DNA from: Streptomyces sp. PsTaAH-137
GTDB lineage: Bacteria; Actinomycetota; Actinomycetes; Streptomycetales; Streptomycetaceae
NCBI RefSeq assembly: GCF_003259365.1
Contig: NZ_QLLY01000012.1
Coordinates: forward strand, 5,089 to 69,088
DNA: 64,000 nucleotides
Direction of reading: 5' to 3'
Positions 16,243 through 24,932 of the stretch are shown in pieces; position 1 is the stretch's first letter; every line of letters begins with the position of its first letter. Position numbers and translations under genes: made by a program. Below the pieces are notes generated by a model. It worked only from the letters and a program-made list of their open reading frames with translations. It was not told the origin of the DNA and made no database searches.

Positions 16243-17619
16243 TCAGCGACCCTGGAGACGGGCCGAGCTGCTACGGGCCGTGCCGAGCTTCTTGTAGAGA
16301 CGGCGTCCCGGGCATTCGGTTGCGAACCCGTCCCGGTGACCGGAGATCACCTTCAGCCGTACATTCTTTCCCTTCTTGTACAGATTGCCACCGCCCGACT
16401 TCAGATACGTCGTGCCACGAGGGTTCGCCCCGTAGAGGCCGAGTTTCCAGGCCGTGAGGCGTGCGATGGCGTTCACCGCGGCCGCCGGCGGGTTGGAGCT
16501 GCCGAAGGTGCCGAGGACGGCGATGCCGGTGCTGTTGGTGTTGAAGCCGAGAGTGTGGGCACCCATGACCGGTTTCGTGACGCCCCCGGCGCGACCCTCG
16601 TAGATGTTTCCGCACTTGTCTACGAGGAAGTTGTAGCCGATGTCCCGCCAGCCGCTGCTCTTGACGTGGTAGCGGTAGATACTGCGAATGACGGAAGGGG
16701 CCTGTGAGCAGCGGTAGTTGTTGCCGGAGGCGCTGTGGTGGACGAAGGCAGCCTTCACCGTCTTCGTGTAGCCGAACTGGCGCTCGCGCAGCTTCTCGTC
16801 GGCGCCCCAGCCCTTGCGCGTGATGATCCGCGGGCGCGGGCCGACGTAGGGGCGGGCCTTGGTCGCGTCGGCGTCGCCGCCGCGGGCCGAGATCAGCTCG
16901 TCCTCCGTCTCCTTCTTCGTCAGGGCGGGGATGGCGGCCGCGCCGAGCGGGGCGAGGTCGGCGTTGACGGCGGAGGCGGCGGCGGTCTCCGCGCTGATTG
17001 TGGCGCGGGGGCTGTCGGCCTCGGCGCCGGCGGCCGGCTCCGCGCCGGGGTCGACGAGTTCCAGGCGCAGGCCCCTGGGGAGCGGCTCGGCGCCCGGGTC
17101 CGCCGCGCGGGATCCCGCCGGGGGCGCTTCGGCCTTGACCCGTACCTCGACGCCGTCGGAGTCGCCGACCCAGAGCGGGGCCGTAGCGCCGCGGACCGTG
17201 CTCGACGTGTGCTCCGCCGTGTCGGGGTCGGGGGCGTCGTCGCTGTGGGTCTCCACGTCCTGCCAGGTGGACCAGGTGGAGGTGCCCGTGGTGCGGGTGC
17301 GGACCTGGACCTGGCCGTGGAGCTGGGCGTTCGGGTTGTCCCAGACCACGCCGACGAGGGAGAAGGGGCGGACGTCGCGGCGGGGCAGGCCCTGTTCCTG
17401 TCGCTGCTGCTGTGGCGCGGCCGACCGGGTGCTGTCGCCGGGCGTCGCCAGGGGGGTGAGGGGGAGGGACTGGGTGGTGCCCGGGACCGCGGATTCCTGC
17501 GCCGCGGGCTTCGCCGCGTGCGCGGCTGTGGGCAGGGTGAGAGGGAGGGTGAGGGCGGCCGCGCAGGTGACGCCGATCGAGGAAGCAAGAAGACCACGCA
17601 TGCGTACGATCGTGGACAT
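16243..17619 (-). CDS. Secreted N-acetylmuramoyl-L-alanine amidase, PGRP type
   Basis: The 458-residue protein begins with a typical Sec signal peptide ending at TAAHA (about residue 35). Residues 40-250 are a variable, Ala/Pro-rich region with short beta stretches. Residues 250-440 are a peptidoglycan-recognition (amidase_2) domain. The zinc ligands are His in AAFVHHSAS, His in VISGHRDG and Cys in TECPGR. A tyrosine in YNFLVDKCGNIYEGR is in the usual place. It should cut the bond between MurNAc and L-Ala in peptidoglycan. It is transcribed divergently from the TIGR03089 gene. Confidence 0.9.
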   Translation of the reverse strand: MSTIVRMRGLLASSIGVTCAAALTLPLTLPTAAHAAKPAAQESAVPGTTQSLPLTPLATPGDSTRSAAPQQQRQEQGLPRRDVRPFSLVGVVWDNPNAQLHGQVQVRTRTTGTSTWSTWQDVETHSDDAPDPDTAEHTSSTVRGATAPLWVGDSDGVEVRVKAEAPPAGSRAADPGAEPLPRGLRLELVDPGAEPAAGAEADSPRATISAETAAASAVNADLAPLGAAAIPALTKKETEDELISARGGDADATKARPYVGPRPRIITRKGWGADEKLRERQFGYTKTVKAAFVHHSASGNNYRCSQAPSVIRSIYRYHVKSSGWRDIGYNFLVDKCGNIYEGRAGGVTKPVMGAHTLGFNTNSTGIAVLGTFGSSNPPAAAVNAIARLTAWKLGLYGANPRGTTYLKSGGGNLYKKGKNVRLKVISGHRDGFATECPGRRLYKKLGTARSSSARLQGR

Positions 17620-17732
17620 AGGTGGGTTAATCCGGCTATCGGGGCTGGGTCATATGGGTGCCGGAAGTGGGTTGGCGGGGCGGGAGGGTGACGGGGCGTC
17701 GGGGCTGGTGCACCGGCGCCGGGGCTCGGGCC

Positions 17733-17870
17733 TGATGGGTGCTCACCCCGCACCGGGGGCCGCCTTGCCCACCCTGCCGCCCCGGGCGGCAGATTGCCCA
17801 AGGCTTGGGGCGGGCGGGGGGACGGCAGATTGCCTAAGGCTTGGGGCTGCGGCAGATCGCCCACGGCACG
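17733..17870. repeat. Palindromic repeat, family 2, with three tandem half units
   Basis: GCCTTG (17762-17767) pairs with CAAGGC (17799-17804), and CTGCCGCC (17774-17781) pairs with GGCGGCAG (17785-17792). The right arm GGCAGATTGCC is repeated at 17824 and, diverged, at 17851. The same unit is at 33514-33600. It lies in the spacer between the amidase and the TIGR03089 gene. Confidence 0.75.
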
Positions 17871-17901
17871 ACGGCATCGGGCGGGGCCTAGGGTGGGGGG
17901 T

Positions 17902-18642
17902 GTGAATGATGTTGTGTTGACGGCTGGGCAGGTGCTGGACGAGGCGTTGCGGGGGGATCCCGGGCGGCCCCTCGTCACCTTCTACGACGACGCCACCGGC
18001 GAGCGGGTGGAGCTGTCCGTGGCCACGCTGGCCAACTGGGTGGCCAAGACCGCCAATCTGCTCCAGGGCGATCTGGGCGCCGAGCCCGGGGACCGGGCCG
18101 CCGTGCTGCTGCCCGCGCACTGGCAGACCGCGGTGTGGCTGCTCGCCTGTTCGAAGGTCGGCGTCGTCGCCGACATCGGCGGCGACCCGGCCCGCGCCGA
18201 CCTCGTCGTCACCGGCCCCGACACCCTGGAAGCGGCGCGCGCCTGCTCCGGCGAGCGGGTCGCGCTGGCGCTGCGGCCGCTGGGCGGACGGTTCCCGCAG
18301 CCGCCCGAGGGGTTCCTGGACTACGCGGTGGAGGTGCCGGGACAGGGCGACCGCTTCGCCCCCTTCGTCCCGGTCGACCCGGAGGAGATCGCGCTCGCCG
18401 TCGGCGGGGAGGAGTTCACCGGCGCCGAGGTCGTGGCGAAGGCCCGCGCCGAGGCCACCGCTCCCGGCGAGCGCCTGCTGTCCGGGCTCGGGTACGACAC
18501 CTGGCAGGGGCTCGCCGCCGGGCTGTTCGCGCCGCTGGCGACCGGCGGTTCGGTGGTGCTCTGCCGCCACCTCGACCGGCTCGGCGACGAGGCCCTGGCC
18601 AAGCGCGTGGAGAGTGAAAGGGTCACGGCGACCGTCAGGTAG
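17902..18642 (+). CDS. TIGR03089 family protein, adenylate-forming enzyme relative
   Basis: This 246-residue protein fits the actinobacterial TIGR03089 family. The N-terminal part (VTFYDDATGERVELS, NWVAKTANLL, GDRAAVLLPAHWQTA) is similar to the first subdomain of AMP-binding acyl-CoA synthetases, but the protein ends before the catalytic and C-terminal domains of a full ligase, which are about 500 residues. It therefore probably cannot activate acids by itself. GTG 17902 follows a GGTGGGGGG ribosome site. It lies upstream of the LCP genes on the same strand. Function unknown. Confidence 0.78.
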   Translation: MNDVVLTAGQVLDEALRGDPGRPLVTFYDDATGERVELSVATLANWVAKTANLLQGDLGAEPGDRAAVLLPAHWQTAVWLLACSKVGVVADIGGDPARADLVVTGPDTLEAARACSGERVALALRPLGGRFPQPPEGFLDYAVEVPGQGDRFAPFVPVDPEEIALAVGGEEFTGAEVVAKARAEATAPGERLLSGLGYDTWQGLAAGLFAPLATGGSVVLCRHLDRLGDEALAKRVESERVTATVR

Positions 18643-18739
18643 CCCGTTCGGCTCAGCTCCCCCGGCCCCGCACCGCCGACGGGTCCATGGTCGTAGAGAC
18701 GCGTTCCATGTCTTCTACGTCGCCGAGGGGGATCCGCAC

Positions 18740-20029
18740 GTGACCGACTCTGCCGCCACGCCGCCGACCGGACCCGGTTCCGGTGCGTCGCCCACCGGCG
18801 CCTGGCGGGTGCGGCGGCGCAGGAGATGGCTGCGGAACGCGGCGATCGCCGTCGCGCTGCTGGTGCTCGCGGCGGGCGGTGCGGGCTGGGTCGCGTACGA
18901 CAAGCTCGACGGGAACATCACCGCGGACGAGGACGCCGCCACCGAGCTGGCCCGCTACGACAAGGAGCGGCCCACCGTCCTGGTCCACGGGGCGCAGAAC
19001 CTGCTGCTCATCGGGTCCGACTCGCGGGCCGGCGACAACGGGAAGTACGGACACAACGACGGCACCCAGCGCTCGGACACGACGATCCTGCTGCACGTCG
19101 CCGCGGACCGGAAGAGCGCCACCGCCGTCTCCTTCCCGCGCGATCTGATGGTCGACGTACCGGCCTGCCACACCTCCGACGGCTCCCAGATCGAACCGAT
19201 GTTCGCGATGTTCAACTACGCCTTCGAGGTGGGCGGTTCGGCCTGCACGATCCGAACCGTCGAGAAGATGACGGGAGTTCGGGTCGACCACCACATGGTC
19301 GTGGACTTCCAGGGCTTCAAGAACATGGTCGACGCCGTGGACGGTGTCGAGGTCTGCCTGGACAAGCCGATCGACGACAAGGACGCCCACCTGAAGCTGG
19401 CCGCCGGGCGGCAGCGCCTGGACGGCGAGCAGGCGCTGGGCTACGTACGCGCCCGCAAGACCCTCGGCAACGGCAGCGACACCGACCGGATGGACCGCCA
19501 GCAGCGCTTCCTCGGCGCGCTCGCCACCAAGATGCAGAGCAACGGGGTGCTGCTGAACCCGACGAAGCTGTACCCGGTGCTTGACGCGGCCACCTCCGCG
19601 CTGACCACCGACCCGGGGCTCGCCAGTCTGCGCGGGCTCTACGACCTCGTGCGCGGGATGCGTGACATCCCGGCCGACCGGATCCAGTTCCTGACCGTGC
19701 CCCGGGAGTCGTACGTCTACAACGCCAACCGCGACCAGCTCGTCCAGCCCGCCGCCGACCGGCTGTTCACCCGGATCCGCACCGACGCCCCCGTCGTCGT
19801 CTCGAAGGAGACGCCCGCCGACGTGCGCGCCGAGAGCCAGCAGGAGTACGACAGTTCGGATGAGTCCGGAATGTCGGACGAGGACGTGTACTACGAGGAC
19901 GACGGGGACGGCGAGGAGTACTACGAGGACGGCAAGCCCGGCGCCCACGGCCCCGGCGCCAGGGGACCCTCCCCCTCCCCCGCCCCTACTTTCCGGGGCA
20001 ACACAGCGGCCCAGGACGCCTGCGGGTAA
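18740..20029 (+). CDS. LytR-CpsA-Psr (LCP) family glycopolymer transferase, LCP-1
   Basis: The 429-residue protein has a basic cytoplasmic N-terminus (WRVRRRRRWLRN), one membrane helix at about 35-55 and an extracytoplasmic LCP domain at about 85-330. The conserved residues are in LLLIGSDSR, RSDTTILL, SFPRDLMV and the Arg-rich DTDRMDRQQRFL. LCP proteins move glycopolymers from a lipid carrier to peptidoglycan. Unlike three of its neighbours it has no LytR_C domain. Instead, about 30 acidic and tyrosine-rich residues (SDEDVYYEDDGDGEEYY) and a Pro/Ser-rich end follow. GTG 18740 is chosen for its GAGGGGG ribosome site. Confidence 0.88.
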   Translation: MTDSAATPPTGPGSGASPTGAWRVRRRRRWLRNAAIAVALLVLAAGGAGWVAYDKLDGNITADEDAATELARYDKERPTVLVHGAQNLLLIGSDSRAGDNGKYGHNDGTQRSDTTILLHVAADRKSATAVSFPRDLMVDVPACHTSDGSQIEPMFAMFNYAFEVGGSACTIRTVEKMTGVRVDHHMVVDFQGFKNMVDAVDGVEVCLDKPIDDKDAHLKLAAGRQRLDGEQALGYVRARKTLGNGSDTDRMDRQQRFLGALATKMQSNGVLLNPTKLYPVLDAATSALTTDPGLASLRGLYDLVRGMRDIPADRIQFLTVPRESYVYNANRDQLVQPAADRLFTRIRTDAPVVVSKETPADVRAESQQEYDSSDESGMSDEDVYYEDDGDGEEYYEDGKPGAHGPGARGPSPSPAPTFRGNTAAQDACG

Positions 20030-20275
20030 AGGTCAAGTCATCAGCAGCCTCACAGGTTTCAAGAAATGGTCCGGATTGCCCAGTTGTAGGGGAGTGGAAT
20101 TTGTCACCGTCGTCGCTTGACGCTGAACTGGGCGGATAGTGTGAGCGATCCGGTGCACCCGGCCATGCCTCGATACTTCGTCGGCGGGGTCGCGCACTGC
20201 TTACCGACTTGACCGGGCGCCCCCTTGGTAGGGGGGTGGGGCGCCGCGTGGCCCCGACGGAGGATGCAGAAAACC

Positions 20276-21940
20276 GTGGACGCGCAAGGCCGTGGGCGGG
20301 CTGACAACAATGTCGACCCCGCAGACCAGTGGGTGCTCAATCCCCAGACTGGCGATTACGAACTGCGACTGACTCCTTCCGGAGGGCAGTCGGCCGTGCC
20401 GGGTCCCCGCCGCGGCGCACCCCGGCGCGGGCAGCAGGAGGTCCCCCCGCAGCGCAGGCGGCGCGAGCCGCAGCAGCCGACACAGGCCGCGGGCCGCCGC
20501 CGCTCGAAGCCGAAGAAGAAGCCGAAGGCCAAGAAGATCCTGCTCTGGACGAGCGGCAGCCTGGCCTTCGTCGTGCTCGCCACCGCGGCGGGCGCCTACT
20601 TCTACTACGAGCACCTCAACGGCAACCTGACCGTCACCGACACCCCTGAGGCGAAGAACAGCTTCAGCAAGGACGAGGCGTTCAACGTCCTCATCATCGG
20701 TACGGACAAGCGCACCGGTAAGGGCAACGAGGGCTACGGCGACAAGGGCAGTGTCGGCCACGCCGACACCAACATCCTGCTGCACGTCTCCAAGGACCGG
20801 TCGAACGCGACGGCGCTGAGCATCCCGCGCGACCTCATCGTGGACATCCCGGACTGCACGGACAAGGACGGCAAGGTGATCGCGGGCACCAGCCAGGTCC
20901 GCTTCAACACCAGCCTCGGGCAGTACGACCGCACCCCGGGCTGCACCATGAAGACGGTGAAGGCGGTCACGGGCATCACCCCGGACCACTTCATGATGGT
21001 CGACTTCAACGCGGTAAAGACGCTGACCAGCGCGGTCGGCGGCGTCGACGTCTGTGTCGGCAAGGACGTGGACGACAAGGAGTCGCACCTCAAGCTCAAG
21101 GCGGGCACGTCCAGCGTCGAGGGCGAGCAGGCCCTCGCCTTCCTGCGCACCCGGCACAGCTTCGGCAACCAGGGCGACCTGGACCGGATCAAGGTGCAGC
21201 AGCAGTTCCTCGGCTCGCTCGCCCGCAAGATGAGCTCCAGCGACACGCTCACCAACCCGTCGAAGCTGACGAGCCTGGCCGAGGCCGCGACCAAAGCGCT
21301 CACGGTCGACCAGGGCATAGGAACGCTGAACAAGCTCAAGGACGTAGCTCTTGAGCTGAAGAAGGTCCCGACGAAGAACATCTCGTTCGTCACCACGCCG
21401 GTCCTGGACAACCCGGCGGAGAAGGTCAAGGCCACGGTCGTGGTCAACGAGGCGCAGGCGCCCGCCGTCTTCAACGCCATCAAGAACGACGTGTCCCTGA
21501 CCGAGACGAAGAAAAAGAAGAAGGCCGCCGAGTCGGCGAAGCTGAAGGGCACGAAGTCGGAGGCGTCCGAGGTCCGCGTCGACCTCTACAACGGCAGCCA
21601 GAAGACCGGCGCCGCTCAGGAGACGCTCACCTGGCTGCAGAACAGCGAGGGCGTCACCAAGTCCAGCCAGCTGGGCAACAAGCCGACGCAGAAGACGACG
21701 ACGCTGGAGTACGCGCCCGACCAGGCCGACCAGGCCCGGCGCCTCGCCGACATCATGGGGCTGCCCGCCTCGGCGATGAAGCCCGGCAAGAGCGAGAAGA
21801 ACGACCAGGGCCTGCCGGCGATCATCCTCGTCCTCGGCCAGGACTTCGAGGGTGCGGGCACGCCCATCGACGGCGCCTCGGCGAAGGCGCCGAAGGTCGA
21901 CGGGCAGCAGACCGCGGACAAGACTGTGTGCGCCTCGTGA
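20276..21940 (+). CDS. LCP family glycopolymer transferase with LytR_C domain, LCP-2
   Basis: The 554-residue protein has a long basic cytoplasmic N-terminus, a membrane helix at about 80-105 (FVVLATAAGAYFYYEH follows), an LCP domain with LIIGTDKR, HADTNILL, SIPRDLIVDIPDC and DLDRIKVQQQF, and a C-terminal LytR_C domain at about 425-535 (EVRVDLYNGSQKTG onward). GTG 20276 is preferred, with GGAGG 12 bases upstream; ATG 20264 directly abuts that ribosome site. A hairpin (20216-20245) lies in the leader. Five LCP genes lie within 10 kb, so the copies may serve different polymers. Confidence 0.88.
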   Translation: MDAQGRGRADNNVDPADQWVLNPQTGDYELRLTPSGGQSAVPGPRRGAPRRGQQEVPPQRRRREPQQPTQAAGRRRSKPKKKPKAKKILLWTSGSLAFVVLATAAGAYFYYEHLNGNLTVTDTPEAKNSFSKDEAFNVLIIGTDKRTGKGNEGYGDKGSVGHADTNILLHVSKDRSNATALSIPRDLIVDIPDCTDKDGKVIAGTSQVRFNTSLGQYDRTPGCTMKTVKAVTGITPDHFMMVDFNAVKTLTSAVGGVDVCVGKDVDDKESHLKLKAGTSSVEGEQALAFLRTRHSFGNQGDLDRIKVQQQFLGSLARKMSSSDTLTNPSKLTSLAEAATKALTVDQGIGTLNKLKDVALELKKVPTKNISFVTTPVLDNPAEKVKATVVVNEAQAPAVFNAIKNDVSLTETKKKKKAAESAKLKGTKSEASEVRVDLYNGSQKTGAAQETLTWLQNSEGVTKSSQLGNKPTQKTTTLEYAPDQADQARRLADIMGLPASAMKPGKSEKNDQGLPAIILVLGQDFEGAGTPIDGASAKAPKVDGQQTADKTVCAS

Positions 21941-22027
21941 CCAACCTCGGCCGCCCTTCGGCTGTCTAACCAGGAGACGGCGGGGCAGCCGGGAGATGGG
22001 CACAGGGGCGGGGAGGGCGGGGAGGAC

Positions 22028-23692
22028 ATGGGGCGAAGTGGTGTGCGCGGGGAGCGTTCACGACCGAGCGACCGCGGTGGGGCGGCGGCACACGCCGGTG
22101 ATCTTGGCTGGGACGAGTCCCTGTACCAGGACACCGGGGACGCGGCTCCCGGACCGGACGAGCGAAGACCGCGGGGCAACCGGCACAAGGGCGGCCGCAC
22201 GAAACGCAGCGGTTTTCGAATACTGCGCTGGACCGCGGGCACGCTCGCGGTCCTGGTGCTCGCGACGGCGGGCGCGGGCTATCTCTGGTACCGGCATCTG
22301 AACAGCAACATCAAGACGGACAAGCTCAACATCGGCGAGCACAAGGCCGCGAAGCCGACGCCGAACGCGGCGGGGCAGACCCCGCTGAACATCCTGCTGA
22401 TCGGCTCCGACAGCCGGAACAGCAAGGAGAACCTGAAGCTCGGCGGGTCCAAGGCGAGCGTCGGCGCCGCCCCGCTCGCTGACGTCCAGATGCTGCTGCA
22501 CCTGTCGGCCGACCGCACCAACATGTCGGTGGTGAGCATGCCGCGCGACACCCTCGCCCGGCTGCCCAAGTGCACCGACCCGGAGGACGGCAAGGTCTAC
22601 GAGGCGACGGCCACCCGGCAGATGGTGAACACCTCGCTGGGGCGCGGCGGTCCCGGCTGCACGGTCGCCACCTGGGAGGAGATGACCGGCATCCACATCG
22701 ACCACTTCATGATGGTCGACTTCTCCGGTGTGGTGTCGATGGCGGACGCGGTCGGCGGTGTGCCGGTCTGTGTCAGCGCCAATGTCTACTCGCGTAACAG
22801 CCGCGGTGAGGGCTCGGGCCTGAAGCTGAAGGAGGGCACGACGTCCGTCAAGGGCGAGCAGGCCCTCGCGTGGCTGCGGACCCGGCACGGCTTCGAGGAC
22901 GGCAGCGACATCGCGCGCGCCAAGGCGCAGCACATGTACATGAGCTCGATGGTGCGTGAGCTGCGCAAGAACGCGACGTTCAGCCACCCCAACGCGCTGC
23001 GCACCCTCGCCGAGAAGGCGACGAAGGCGCTTCATGTCGACGACGGCCTCGACACGGTCAAGAAGCTGTACGACCTGAGCAACGAGCTGAAGAAGCCCGA
23101 TCCGAGCCGGATCACGATGACGACGATGCCGTTCGTGTACGTGGGCGCGCGGGTGGCGCCGAAGGAGCACGACGCGGACGCGCTGTGGCGCCTGATCAAG
23201 GACGACGTCTCGCTCGACGGCAAGGACAAGAAGAAGAAGTCGCAGGACGAGACCTCCGACGATCCGGCGGCGGCCGACGACAAGATCGCGGTGCAGGTGC
23301 TCAACGGCACCCGTACGGCGACGACCGCCCCGGTGCCCGGCCGGGCCTCGCAGGTGGCGCAGGCGCTCGTGGCCAAGGGCTTCACCAAGGCGGTACGGGA
23401 CCAGTCGCAGTCCCTCGCCGAGGAGAAGACGGTGCTGCGCTATCCGTCGTCCGATCTGGAGGGTGACGCCCAGGCGGTCGCCAAGTCCCTCGGGATTCCG
23501 CTGAGTTCGGTGAAGAAGTCGACGGACGTGTCCGGGGTGACGCTGACCGTGGGCGCCGACTGGACGACCGGGAACGCCTACCCGAAGTCGGCCGGCGACG
23601 AGGACGCGAGCAAGGCGCTCGACAAGGAGCAGACGCAGAACGGCGCGGACGACTCCAAGTGCATGAAGGTCGAGCCCGGCTACACCTGGTAG
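22028..23692 (+). CDS. LCP family glycopolymer transferase with LytR_C domain, LCP-3
   Basis: The 554-residue protein has a polar N-terminus of about 65 residues, a membrane helix (TLAVLVLATAGAGYLWY), an LCP domain with ILLIGSDSRN, LADVQMLLHLS, SMPRDTLARLPKC and SDIARAKAQHMY, and a LytR_C domain beginning IAVQVLNGTRTATT near residue 420. It is the closest relative of LCP-2 in the window and lies 87 bases downstream of it on the same strand. ATG 22028 follows GGGAGG closely. A 22-base perfect hairpin directly after the stop ends this transcription unit. Confidence 0.88.
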   Translation: MGRSGVRGERSRPSDRGGAAAHAGDLGWDESLYQDTGDAAPGPDERRPRGNRHKGGRTKRSGFRILRWTAGTLAVLVLATAGAGYLWYRHLNSNIKTDKLNIGEHKAAKPTPNAAGQTPLNILLIGSDSRNSKENLKLGGSKASVGAAPLADVQMLLHLSADRTNMSVVSMPRDTLARLPKCTDPEDGKVYEATATRQMVNTSLGRGGPGCTVATWEEMTGIHIDHFMMVDFSGVVSMADAVGGVPVCVSANVYSRNSRGEGSGLKLKEGTTSVKGEQALAWLRTRHGFEDGSDIARAKAQHMYMSSMVRELRKNATFSHPNALRTLAEKATKALHVDDGLDTVKKLYDLSNELKKPDPSRITMTTMPFVYVGARVAPKEHDADALWRLIKDDVSLDGKDKKKKSQDETSDDPAAADDKIAVQVLNGTRTATTAPVPGRASQVAQALVAKGFTKAVRDQSQSLAEEKTVLRYPSSDLEGDAQAVAKSLGIPLSSVKKSTDVSGVTLTVGADWTTGNAYPKSAGDEDASKALDKEQTQNGADDSKCMKVEPGYTW

Positions 23693-23698
23693 GACCTG

Positions 23699-23747
23699 TA
23701 CGACGTGAGGGGCGCGGGAGATGAACTCCCGCGCCCCTCACGTCGTA
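23699..23747. terminator. Bidirectional hairpin terminator, LCP-3 and glycosyltransferase
   Basis: TACGACGTGAGGGGCGCGGG continuing AG (23699-23720) is perfectly complementary to 23726-23747, leaving a 5-base loop ATGAA. The two flanking genes converge, with stops at 23692 and 23758. Confidence 0.9.
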
Positions 23748-23757
23748 TGACGAGCCG

Positions 23758-24807
23758 TCAGCCCGCGGCGAGGACCGCCGGGCGGCGCGACGCGATGACC
23801 TTCTTCGCCAGCGCCTTGGGGCTGGTGAGGAAGCCCCAGCCCCACGTCATGTGCATGGTGGCGAGGGCGACGGGGATCTGGGCGCGTGCCTTGAGCGGCA
23901 GCCCCTTGCCCGCGGGCACGGAACCGGCCGCGATCGCCGCGACGTAGCCGGCGGGGATCACGAAGCCCCACGGGGTGAGCGCGGCGCCCACGACGATGCC
24001 CGCGGCGATCGCGCACACGGCGGCCGGCGGGGCGAGGTAGCGCAGATTGATGGAGCCCGAGTGGTAGCGGGCGACGACGTGCCGCCAGCGGCCGTAGTCC
24101 TTGTACTGCTTGGCGAGCGCCTTCACCGAGGGCCGCGGGCGGTACGAGACCTTCAGCTCGGGCGAGAACCAGATGAGCCCGCCGGCCTCGCGGATCCGGA
24201 AGTTCAGCTCCCAGTCCTGGGCGCGGATGAACTCCTCGTTGTACCCGCCCTGCTGCTCCAGCGCCTCACGCCGGAAGACGCCGAGGTATACCGTGTCGGC
24301 CCGCTGGGCCTGGCCGCCGGTGTGGAACACCGCGTTGCCGACACCGATCTTCGAGGTCATCGCGGCGGCGACGGCCTGCTCCCAGGCGTTGGTGCCCTCG
24401 GCGTGCATGATGCCGCCGACGTTCATCGCGCCGGTCTCCTCCAGGAGGCGGACGGCGGTGGCGATGTACCCGGCGGAGAGCGCGGCATGGCCGTCGACGC
24501 GGACCACGACCGGATGGCGGGAGGCCTTGATCGCGGCGTTCAGCGCGGCGGGGGTGCGGCCCGTGGGGTTCGGCACCGTGTGGACGCGCTTGTCGGCGGA
24601 GGCGGTTTCGGCGACCAGTTGCGCGGCGATCTCGTCCGTACGGTCGGCGGACGGGCCGAGGGCGAGCACGACCTCCATCGGGCCGTCGTACTCCTGCGCC
24701 AGGATCGCCTCGACGGCCTCTCGAAGATGCCGCTCCTCGTTGAGGATGGGCATGATCACGGAGACGGCCGGAAGCTGCTGCTCGGCAGTGTTGGCGGTTG
24801 CGTTCAT
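23758..24807 (-). CDS. Glycosyltransferase family 2 protein
   Basis: The 349-residue protein has a GT-A domain at residues 14-240: VSVIMPILNEERHL, then VRVDGHAAL giving the acidic DxD-type motif, and RAQDWELNFRIREAGG as the acceptor-loop region. Two or three hydrophobic segments follow (about 260-320). The donor and acceptor cannot be read from sequence. Being embedded between LCP genes, it probably helps build the polymer that LCP proteins attach. It is divergent from LCP-4 with 125 bases between the starts. Confidence 0.87.
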   Translation of the reverse strand: MNATANTAEQQLPAVSVIMPILNEERHLREAVEAILAQEYDGPMEVVLALGPSADRTDEIAAQLVAETASADKRVHTVPNPTGRTPAALNAAIKASRHPVVVRVDGHAALSAGYIATAVRLLEETGAMNVGGIMHAEGTNAWEQAVAAAMTSKIGVGNAVFHTGGQAQRADTVYLGVFRREALEQQGGYNEEFIRAQDWELNFRIREAGGLIWFSPELKVSYRPRPSVKALAKQYKDYGRWRHVVARYHSGSINLRYLAPPAAVCAIAAGIVVGAALTPWGFVIPAGYVAAIAAGSVPAGKGLPLKARAQIPVALATMHMTWGWGFLTSPKALAKKVIASRRPAVLAAG

Positions 24808-24932
24808 CGGACGTCACGTTACCGCTAATGGGGGACACCGGCGCGCGCCGCCCGCCTCACTACCGCGGGCCGCAGATCGTATCGGCCTACGGTGCTCGCG
24901 TCCTACGCCCACCTTCTCGGAGGTGCTTCCCG

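Noticed and set aside
20117..20142. TTGACG and TAGTGT as a promoter for LCP-2
   Set aside because: The spacing is only 14 bases, too short for a normal vegetative promoter.
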